NCBI RefSeq assembly: GCF_000003605.2
Contig: NW_003109988.1
Span: 99,335-124,685, forward strand
Source: Saccoglossus kowalevskii
Taxonomy: Eukaryota; Hemichordata; Enteropneusta; Harrimaniidae
Direction: 5' to 3'
DNA length: 25,351 nucleotides
Of the stretch, positions 22,336-25,351 are shown one piece after another (the first letter of the stretch is position 1; each line of letters begins with the position of its first letter). Both the position numbers and the translations under genes were made by a program. The notes beneath the pieces are model-generated. The model worked only from the letters and a program-made list of their open reading frames with translations, did no database searches and was not told the origin of the DNA.

Positions 22336-25300
22336 TTTGTAGAGTCAGAATGGAAGAAAATCGGATCAAGTCGGAAGTCAGTATATTGGAACCAGTTGAT
22401 ATCATTATTGAAATTAAACGAAATTTAGCTGCATCCTGGTACCATCAAATACCAGATATAGACATTGGTGGGAAAATACCCGCTATGAAGGTATGAAGTC
22501 AATAAATGGAATCTTAAATGGCTAAGAATTTGTGCATCATAGTTATTACCATTGACAATTAACCTGTCAAACCGCTGCCTATATGATATAGCCTTTGTGT
22601 TCTTCGTCTAACTTATTGTCTCAAGAGGGGATGTTATCTTGGCACCTTGTTCTATGATGTTTGCCAAACTTCATTATTTATATTAGACAGGTTGATTTCA
22701 TGTGTACATCATCGACTTAAAGCCTCATCAAATAGCCAATATGAATAGGAAAAAAATGGTTCAGCTTAGGCATCCAATTCACCAGGTCCGCCAAAACGTG
22801 CATTAATCAAGTGATCTTCTTCCAATCTTCCAAGGTCGCTTTAGGACAGGATGACTTCACCATGGTGATGGCAACATTGGATGAGAATCTTCAAGAAGGT
22901 CAGAAAGAGAAACCAAAGAAGGCACCTACTGAGCCAACAGTCAAACCAACTGATGAGAAAAAGAGAAGAGGTGTGTTTGCTGCTTCTATCTTTTCTCCAA
23001 TAATGAGTATTTACCAACTAAAGAAAGATTCTAAATTTAAAGAATATGTACTGTGGGTGACTTTTTGCTGCAATTTATTTATTTTTTTCTGAAAATCGTA
23101 CTTAAAAAACACAGGATTTTACATACAAATGTACTGAATAATATTGGAAAATATTATAAATCATTGGATTTCATCCAGTATTTCATGTATGTAAATGTGT
23201 CGAAATGAGCGTAGTGCGAGTGGTTAGTGCTAGTAGCACTAATCCGAAAATGTACTAGATCTAGCGCTAAAAAGGCACGAGTTCTAGCGCTAAAATGGCA
23301 CTAGATCTAGCGCTAAAATGGCACTAGATCTAGGGGTAAAATGTGCACAGTGCGAGTGGCATTGTTATTGCATTGTCAACGACGTCGAATAATAGGAGGG
23401 GCATCCACTTTCATATGCAAACTACAAACAGTATAAAACTTTGGCAATATGCTAGAGATGTTCATAATAATACTTTCTATATGGTCTGCCGTAAATTCGC
23501 CCGTCCGAAATATAATTGGTTGACATATGGAATGTAGTTTTACTGATTTTTCACCTTCTACAGAAAAATTCCAAATGAATATAAAATACTCCACAGTATA
23601 AAAATGTTAACTGCAGTTTTTGTCCAGGTCTCTCCTTTCATCTGTGTTTGCAAAACATACCTTGGACACCAATGATCTTATTGAGAGAGAGAGAGAGAGC
23701 TACAAGACTTGTTTTTATCCATCAAATACTATTCTATCCTTTCTCGTCAACACTTTCACTGCTCCACTGATCTATGTAACAATATACGTATTTAATACAG
23801 TGGATGGGAGATGTCGAAACATTATTTAAATGTCAAAAACAAGTTCTGTAATTCTCTCACTTTAAATGAGATCTCGGTGACCATTCACATCAAAGGTCTT
23901 TTTTTCAGCTTCTTTAACAATTGATTGCCTATTTGAATGGAAATAAATGGGAATTTGTCATATTTGAATAGGTTATTTTCCATTCACTACAAGATCTCAC
24001 CTCTACTGCAAAAATCAAAGTGCCGATTTTTGAGATGGAATGTTGCATAGAGATACCTTTACTTCATCAAAATTGTGTATGGTACTTTATTAAGTAAGGT
24101 ATTTTATTAAGCGTGGCATTTGTCAAATCCCACATGATGACATCACTGCAATGCTATGACCTTTGTTTATCCTGATTTCACGCATAACGTAAATAAGCAT
24201 AAGCTTAATTAAAATTTTCAGAATCGCATTTTAAGAAATTCTGGAATGCTCTCAGTTTTATTTAATGTTTTTTTTTCTTTTCAGGCTCAACTAAAGGAAC
24301 AACTATCATTGAAATAACACCAAAATCTAAAGCAGTGTGGACCAAGCTAATATTCAATTTTTACATTGAAAGTATTTCAGCTGCTTTGTTTACTGGTAAA
24401 ACTGACCTGGTATGTTGTAAATTTCTTGGTGTTGTAACATTTCATAGTTTGCCCCATGCTTGTATGGGAAAACTGAGTTGAATTTTAATGACTTAGTATG
24501 TAATAAATGCAAGTTTATTGTTCTCAGTATATACAAATGTATATAGTTTGTTTATAATAACAAAATTTTTTTTGAGTGGTGGTGGAGTATTGCGAAGTGT
24601 ATTAGTGCCATGTGTGAATTAGTCTGTAATATTTATAGTATTGATCTAGAATGAGATTTAAAACCATTGTATGCCTCGTTTCTAACATTCAAAAAAACAA
24701 AATTATTTTTTTGCCTTCTAAAATTTTGCCCTATCACAACATTGTGCATTTTTTTTTTTTAATTCTAATTTCTGCATTAACAAAGAACACATACCATTGA
24801 TGAATGAATATAAACGATGCACACTATTATAGGAAGTGACACAATGAATTGTCAGTGAGAGTCTTAGCCTTAAATATTTGACATGATTTCGCCCAGGGTC
24901 TCCGGTAATTTGTCATCTTGTGCTATAATCCTGGAGGTTTGATTGACAAAACTAGATTTTTAATAGTTGGCGCCCTCTGCAGACCTGGACGCAACCCAGT
25001 TGCCATATTTTCCCACTTGCAAGTGATTTTATGTACGTTGGTATATATCATATGTTTGCTTTCAGTGTCCACATTTCGGCAAAGGCTGATACAAATTGAT
25101 AATATTGAGCTAATAATTGATAATAAAGAAATAGTTGTAGCTACTGTCATTTTTATTGTGAGCAAACATTATTGAAAACACTCATTCTATTCGACACAAA
25201 TTAAGCTTAAATCTGCTATGTTTTTTTTAATTTTATCGCAGATGTCCGGTATTGGAATTGTTGATAGAAATCCAGACAGTGGTCTCAGCAAAGTAGATTT

Positions 25301-25351
25301 GTGTATGGTGGGTGTGGATGGTACCATGTGGACGGATGATTCTATGCATGC
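4188..25351 (+). CDS. VPS13C: VPS13A/C-like exon block 2 (seventeen exons, partial)
   Basis: Seventeen exons (2,511 nt, about 837 codons) join with consistent phases from 4188 to the right edge. The product covers roughly VPS13A residues 600-1,080, the central part of the bridge-like lipid-transfer rod that works at ER contacts with endolysosomes, lipid droplets or mitochondria. Matches run in family order: the 'TATGL.YIIE' helix (here SATGMNYMIQSRKV), the 'AYDKF' strand, 'LPLxxxRISDQK' (here LPQLNVQISDQK), the acidic FFAT region, 'LGTEATMRTFDL' (here LGTEVTIRTFDI), 'YxDMSxVD', 'DFIDHFQAAKDAV', 'APLIIIPQNS' and 'NLAASWYHQIP'. Wording such as ALGQDDFTMVM and NAIIADLGV is closer to VPS13C than VPS13A, yet the internal duplication found in human VPS13C is absent. 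Both ends are missing: no chorein domain, no VAB or PH-like region. No stop or frameshift was found in any exon. Confidence 0.92.
4341..5347. other. Intron D-E
   Basis: AT-rich, with a MITE-like repeat at 4895-5116. No exon was found. Confidence 0.6.
4895..5116. mobile_element. MITE-like repeat, family 2 copy a
   Basis: The ends are inverted: TTAACCCCTCAG at the left and ATAGGGTTAA at the right. The inside carries GTCAACTTTTGGTACCACCT and ATGATCTTGTACAGTCTG, both mirrored in the copy at 17438-17651. TTAA at the two ends could be the target site. Confidence 0.55.
5348..5432 (+). CDS. VPS13C: VPS13A/C-like exon E
   Basis: The acceptor TTATATCAG precedes it and the donor GTGAGT follows. With two carried bases it gives 29 codons, SSASLIIANLGDFKMQSLQ and then a charged tail ending EWRRQ. 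It matches the VPS13 strand 'SxLLILDFGxFxxxS'. It ends in phase 0. Confidence 0.9.
6772..6823. repeat. Compact foldback with GCGCCCTCTA arms
   Basis: GCGCCCTCTA (6772-6781) and TAGAGGGCGC (6814-6823) are perfect arms, with an inner CCAATA/TATTGG stem. A related GGCGCCCTCTGCAG occurs near 24969. It is probably the remains of a small transposon. Confidence 0.6.
6969..6995 (+). CDS. Possible 27-nt microexon
   Basis: Between TTATGATAG and GTACGA lie nine codons, LAMAKALRE, in phase 0-0, which would fit between exons E and F. Family alignment needs no extra residues here, so it would be optional at best. Confidence 0.12.
7281..7816. mobile_element. MITE candidate, 536 bp, 23-bp terminal inverted repeats
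   Basis: The left end begins AATACAGGGACATGCAACTG and the right end is its complement (7794-7816), 21 of 23 bases matching. No transposase frame is present inside. The element splits a region of diverged direct repeats (ATGGTT..TTTTCTCTAGAAT on both sides). No clear target duplication. Confidence 0.65.
8718..8808 (+). CDS. VPS13C: VPS13A/C-like exon F
   Basis: The acceptor CCTGCAG and donor GTAATA bound 30 codons plus one base. It reads QCVPIEDLLNKAYDKF and SLKLQSVQVILAKP, matching 'LEEIMDKAYDKFDVEIKNVQLL' of VPS13C. The intron before it is the longest of block 2 (3.3 kb). Confidence 0.92.
8809..9457. other. Intron F-G
   Basis: More than half of it is a hAT-like MITE (9002-9373). The rest is AT-rich with nothing recognisable. 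Confidence 0.6.
9002..9373. mobile_element. hAT-like MITE, 372 bp, 28-bp perfect terminal repeats
   Basis: The ends 9002-9029 and 9346-9373 are perfect inverted repeats starting CAGAGGTACATTACTTGGGG. Similarity continues inwards (GGTGACAT, AAGATCCC on both sides). CAG-type ends are usual for hAT elements; the expected 8-bp target duplication is not clear (CGTTTTAT and GTTATATA). No transposase is encoded. Confidence 0.75.
9458..9575 (+). CDS. VPS13C: VPS13A/C-like exon G
   Basis: The acceptor GATGCAG and donor GTAAGT bound 39 codons plus two bases. It reads GEDWKAAILEPKSALHVLQP and TELSVELHKCMLTNDTRVP, matching the VPS13 strand pair 'ENWKK...STMHILQPMDIHVELAKAM...DIRMA'. Confidence 0.93.
9702..9928. 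mobile_element. MITE candidate, family 3 copy a
   Basis: The 19-bp ends TAACCTTTTCACTACCAGA and, reversed, TAACCTTTTTACCACCAGA match at 17 of 19. Outer TA on both sides fits a Tc1/mariner-type TA target. The inside has TGTCTGTTGGCTCCAAAATT and CATTTCCAGAAATATT, shared with 21581-21823. Confidence 0.7.
10241..10309. repeat. 20-bp tandem repeat, about 3.4 copies
   Basis: The unit TAATTTAATTAACAGACTCT is repeated with two exact copies (10261-10300), one variant before and a partial after. Confidence 0.9.
10710..10854 (+). CDS. VPS13C: VPS13A/C-like exon H
   Basis: The acceptor TTGTTACAG and donor GTAAGT bound 49 codons with the carried bases. It reads VRIVGELPQLNVQISDQKIH and ELIKIADSIPLPK, the family strand-helix 'FKVSGxLPLxxxRISDQKxxxxxxLxxSIPLP', then a Ser/Pro linker (SDSPSPSASQ). 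It ends in phase 0. Confidence 0.94.
10855..11582. other. Intron H-I
   Basis: Very AT-rich with long A and T runs and a (TA)n tract near 11303-11323. Nothing else was recognised. Confidence 0.6.
11583..11813 (+). CDS. VPS13C: VPS13A/C-like exon I, short form
   Basis: The acceptor TTGTTTCTAG precedes it; the first donor is GTACGT at 11814. It has 77 codons in phase 0-0. After a linker comes an acidic tract (ESDSDTESTVCDD), then DFFTPAQSEED, and a final strand LTQLELNFEIKE that continues into the next exon as VALNV. This matches VPS13C, where an acidic FFAT region is followed by 'LLLKFEIKEV'. FFAT motifs recruit VPS13A/C to the ER through VAP proteins. A second donor at 12024 extends the exon. 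Confidence 0.9.
11706..11726 (+). other. Phospho-FFAT-like motif (DFFTPAQ)
   Basis: Codons 42-48 of exon I read DFFTPAQ after an acidic run. The fourth position is Thr instead of Asp, as in phospho-FFAT motifs such as the one in STARD3, where phosphorylation allows VAP binding. The equivalent place in VPS13A/C has a conventional FFAT. The assignment rests on motif and position only. Confidence 0.45.
11814..12023 (+). CDS. VPS13C: In-frame extension of exon I (alternative donor, second FFAT-like unit)
   Basis: The frame stays open past the first donor for exactly 70 codons to a second donor, GTATGT at 12024, in the same phase. The extension repeats the layout of the short form: acidic tract (DSDDDDNDD), an FFAT-like core EFYDACK, a basic linker, and a strand LVSLYLKLNITE that would also continue into VALNV. 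Distance from core to strand (about 45 residues) resembles VPS13A/C better than the short form does. It could be the usual form, an alternative form, or an old duplication. RNA evidence would decide; coding nature is inferred from the open frame and motif. Confidence 0.65.
11868..11888 (+). other. Conventional FFAT-like motif (EFYDACK)
   Basis: The core EFYDACK follows DSDDDDNDD, the usual acidic flank. VPS13A has EFFDAPC and VPS13C EYFDAED in the corresponding region, both reported to bind the VAP MSP domain. It is only included when the second donor at 12024 is used. Confidence 0.6.
12024..14195. other. Intron I-J
   Basis: It holds a LINE remnant (about 12760-12970), ATTT-rich simple sequence near 13060-13085 and AT-rich spacer. 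No VPS13 exon was found. Confidence 0.6.
12760..12970 (+). pseudogene. LINE reverse-transcriptase C-terminal remnant (tentative)
   Basis: One frame reads LQHECRPLYSYSSERKTLYD and on to EMDKTEKFKTIINVSDK, the style of the Cys-x-x-Pro-Leu-Tyr...ER...EKF tail that ends many non-LTR retrotransposon ORF2 proteins. The next piece (HLLKTLIQYIDNANLKRSM, then stop) is in another frame, so a frameshift lies near 12905. A/T-rich sequence follows. This is recalled family style, not a search result. Confidence 0.35.
14196..14352 (+). CDS. VPS13C: VPS13A/C-like exon J
   Basis: A long pyrimidine tract and CTTAAG precede it; the donor is GTAATA. It has 52 codons plus one base: VALNVSRFKDN, then LIGIAVQNLGTEVTIRTFDI and NVAAFVGSITVEHKHF. 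It matches the family strand set 'VILEFTKQ...VFNVTQLGTEATMRTFDLTVVSYLKKISLDYH'. Confidence 0.94.
14353..14655 (+). other. Intron J-K, 303 nt and stop-free in frame
   Basis: The intron length is a multiple of three and the VPS13 frame passes through it with no stop, giving 101 Cys-rich codons if retained. Family alignment joins exon J directly to K, so it is normally an intron. Confidence 0.7.
14656..14744 (+). CDS. VPS13C: VPS13A/C-like exon K
   Basis: The acceptor CATTTAG and donor GTAGAA bound 30 codons with the carried base. It reads APGGAGPLYLVSTPTSFKQE and DNLLSVHYKK, matching 'GSKRKPLHLISSS...LLKVEYIKA'. It ends in phase 0, followed by a 2.4-kb repeat-filled intron. Confidence 0.92.
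14941..15557 (+). repeat. Long dispersed repeat, diverged copy 3
   Basis: It starts TAGTCACTGTTCGG ... AAAACGAGGAC, the same hairpin start as copies 1 and 2 but decayed, then units with ATGGCCAAATGGTGACCATT and ATGGTCGAATGGTAGCCATT and an AATCATCAAAA segment. A CATGTCATAGATATAC segment at 15329 recurs at 16734, beyond copy 2, so copy 2 may sit inside this older copy. Confidence 0.65.
15558..16715 (+). repeat. Long dispersed repeat, copy 2 (best preserved)
   Basis: The hairpin GTCCCCGTT ... AACGGGGAC is at 15560-15592, then TCCGTCCG-type text, two 140-bp units (GACTGGCAGCC at 15739, GACTGGCTGCC at 15879), a second TCCGT tract near 16000-16050, further units, and the same tail as copy 1. Text such as CATGTGCCTAGTACCTTATG is nearly identical between the copies, so they are fairly young. 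Confidence 0.8.
17128..17347 (+). CDS. VPS13C: VPS13A/C-like exon L
   Basis: The acceptor TTTTTTTTCAG and donor GTAAGT bound 73 codons plus one base. It reads ADKKSPEFYTTYEKTEQSII and VSFTALEVVAHLSAILGLLD, matching 'ADKNGPSFQTAFGKTEQTVKVAFSSLNLLL' of VPS13C, then an acidic linker (DVVDDEGYISDDEKKQK) that likely forms a loop. Confidence 0.94.
17348..18909. other. Intron L-M
   Basis: It contains family 2 copy b (17438-17651) and a remnant of the long repeat (about 17700-17990, with TTCAAGATGGGCGAATGGCG and AGCATTTCTGCC). The rest is AT-rich. Confidence 0.6.
17438..17651. mobile_element. MITE-like repeat, family 2 copy b
   Basis: The ends are ACCTTTTGAGTG and CACTCAAAGGAT, inverted. The inside GACAACTCTTGGCACCATCT and ATGATTTTGTATAGTCTG matches the copy at 4895. 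Confidence 0.55.
18910..19032 (+). CDS. VPS13C: VPS13A/C-like exon M
   Basis: The acceptor TTTTAATAG and donor GTGAGT bound 41 codons plus one base. After a short basic start it reads EIDVKVMADLDTVSLVICSD and AGIVATAKVN, matching 'DFRLFAKLNAFCVIVCNEKNNIAEIKI'. Confidence 0.92.
19033..19932. other. Intron M-N
   Basis: It has a small GTACGG/CCGTAC inverted repeat around a G-rich core (19600-19620) and a run of G near 19815-19828. No exon was found. Confidence 0.55.
19933..20036 (+). CDS. VPS13C: VPS13A/C-like exon N
   Basis: The acceptor TATATCCAG and donor GTACTG bound 35 codons: GLKAGVMVQRHQTRIEASLK and DIAIHDPMPNAAYPK. It matches 'GLDSSLSLQSRKQSLFARLENIIVTDVDP' of VPS13C. It ends in phase 0. 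Confidence 0.92.
20037..20500. other. Intron N-O
   Basis: AT-rich; nothing recognised. Confidence 0.6.
20501..20668 (+). CDS. VPS13C: VPS13A/C-like exon O
   Basis: The acceptor CTTATCAG and donor GTAAAT bound 56 whole codons. It reads ILSIKDAEVFHLNIVAHNSA, then EWYSDMSSVDTEIELNLG and RIDIVFLNKFVMEIL. It matches 'AVSIMGNEVFRFNL...LYTDMSKVDGVLSLNVGCIQIVYLHKFLMSLL'. Confidence 0.95.
20669..21888. other. Intron O-P
   Basis: It contains a run of about 22 A (20889-20910) and family 3 copy b. No exon was found. Confidence 0.6.
21581..21823. mobile_element. MITE candidate, family 3 copy b
   Basis: It shares TTTTCATCACAAATT, TGTCTGTTGGCTCCAAAATT and CATTTCCAGAAATATT with 9702-9928, in the same order and orientation. 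Its ends are more decayed (CCTTTTCACCACCAG left, GGGAAGGTTA right). Confidence 0.65.
21889..22196 (+). CDS. VPS13C: VPS13A/C-like exon P
   Basis: This is the longest exon here, 102 codons plus two bases, between TTTTACAG and GTGAGC. It opens DFIDHFQAAKDAVKDASASA, an Ala-rich helix matching 'FLNNFQTAKESLSAATAQAAE', then NLHERSARVVLDITIQAPLI, IIPQNSLSLNAIIADLGVLT and a strand ending PPIVDTMIVKLSSVKLG. 'NAIIADLG' is closer to VPS13C ('NAVIADLG') than to VPS13A. Confidence 0.97.
22279..22334. repeat. (ATT)n microsatellite at a splice acceptor
   Basis: About 18 ATT units with one interruption (ATTGTT) end only 8 bases before the exon Q start. The host intron is short (146 nt), so the repeat makes up much of its 3' part. 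Confidence 0.9.
22343..22490 (+). CDS. VPS13C: VPS13A/C-like exon Q
   Basis: An (ATT)n tract and TTTTTGTAG precede it; the donor is GTATGA. It has 50 codons with the carried bases: VRMEENRIKSEVSILEPVDI, IIEIKRNLAASWYHQIPDID and IGGKIPAMK. It matches 'LLHPINLEFLVNRNLAASWYHKVPVVEIKGHLDSM' of VPS13C. Confidence 0.95.
22491..22834. other. Intron Q-R
   Basis: 344 nt, AT-rich; nothing recognised. Confidence 0.6.
22835..22970 (+). CDS. VPS13C: VPS13A/C-like exon R
   Basis: The acceptor CTTCCAAG and donor GTGTGT bound 45 codons plus one base. It reads VALGQDDFTMVMATLDENLQ, matching 'VALSQDDLTVLMKILLENL' of VPS13C, then a Lys/Pro/Glu linker ending DEKKRR that is probably a disordered loop. Confidence 0.93.
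23253..23344. repeat. 23-bp minisatellite, four copies
   Basis: The unit is CACTAGATCTAGCGCTAAAA plus TGG, at 23253, 23276, 23299 and 23322. Each copy holds the palindromes CTAGATCTAG or a variant and AGCGCT. The array lies between two direct copies of AGTGCGAGTGG (23213 and 23349). Confidence 0.9.
23674..23877. mobile_element. MITE-like repeat, family 1 copy b
   Basis: It is a diverged counterpart of 1825-2002 in the same orientation, starting GATCTTATTGAGAGAG and ending AATGAGATCTCGG. An inner GA run is expanded. Confidence 0.4.
24285..24409 (+). CDS. VPS13C: VPS13A/C-like exon S
   Basis: The acceptor TTCTTTTCAG and donor GTATGT bound 42 codons with the carried base. It reads GSTKGTTIIEITPKSKAVWT and KLIFNFYIESISAALFTGKT. 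It matches 'QIVSLQFDFHFESLSIILYNND' of VPS13C. It ends in phase 0. Confidence 0.9.
24410..25241. other. Intron S-T
   Basis: AT-rich, with a GGCGCCCTCTGCAG motif near 24969 of the kind seen at small-transposon ends. Opposed reading frames at 24918-25175 have no recognisable product. Confidence 0.55.
25242..25351 (+). CDS. VPS13C: VPS13A/C-like exon T (cut by window edge)
   Basis: The acceptor TTTTATCGCAG precedes 25242; the exon runs off the window after 36 codons plus two bases. It reads MSGIGIVDRNPDSGLSKVDL and CMVGVDGTMWTDDSMH, matching 'FQLGELRLHLMASSGKMFKDGSMNVSVKL' of VPS13C. The next family segment ('CTLDD...', then 'MID...') is the one just before exon A at the left end of the window. 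Confidence 0.9.
   Translation, partial: MSGIGIVDRNPDSGLSKVDLCMVGVDGTMWTDDSMH

Larger units (their letters stand above)
22971..24284. other. Intron R-S
   Basis: It contains a palindrome-rich minisatellite (23213-23359), a GA run (23685-23698) and family 1 copy b. No exon was found. Confidence 0.6.

Noticed and set aside
22811-23092. Extension of exon R past 22970
   Set aside because: The donor AG|GTGTGT and phase agreement with exon S favour ending at 22970; the extra residues are hydrophobic intron read-through.

Overview
The window is AT-rich animal nuclear DNA: short exons with GT-AG introns, many dispersed intronic repeats, and one recognisable protein-coding locus on the + strand. The gene types and the repeat style (a roughly 140-bp unit reading like 'ATGGCCGACTGGCAGCCAT', several short inverted-repeat transposons) suggest a marine invertebrate such as a hemichordate, echinoderm, amphioxus or mollusc. 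The sequence alone does not settle which. No bacterial genes, tRNA, rRNA or CRISPR were seen.

All convincing coding sequence belongs to a VPS13A/C-type bridge-like lipid-transfer protein, closer in wording to vertebrate VPS13C than to VPS13A. Twenty exons were read with matching splice phases inside each of two blocks. Block 1 (537-3099, three exons) encodes a segment that in VPS13A/C lies roughly 1,100-1,200 residues from the N-terminus (VPS13A numbering). Block 2 (4188-25351, seventeen exons, open at the right edge) starts near residue 600 and runs to about 1,080. The exons are therefore out of order: the exon at the right edge is what should come shortly before the first exon on the left. 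The last exon of block 1 cannot splice in frame to the first exon of block 2, and the join lies in a multi-copy repeat. Either the locus carries a partial tandem duplication or the assembly is misjoined there. The N-terminal chorein region and the C-terminal VAB, DH-like and PH-like domains are outside the window.

Within block 2, the exon at 11583 has two in-frame donors. The longer form adds 70 codons holding a second acidic tract, an FFAT-like motif (EFYDACK) and a second copy of the strand that ends the exon; the shorter form keeps only a phospho-FFAT-like DFFTPAQ. The intron at 14353-14655 is 303 nt with no in-frame stop, so its retention would add 101 codons.

The introns hold a long tandem-unit repeat in three copies (3376-4180, 14941-15557, 15558-16715), several candidate MITEs (7281-7816, 9002-9373, 9702-9928 with a relative at 21581-21823, 4895-5116 with a relative at 17438-17651, 1825-2002 with a relative at 23674-23877), a LINE C-terminal remnant near 12.8-12.97 kb, perfect foldbacks, and mini- and microsatellites.
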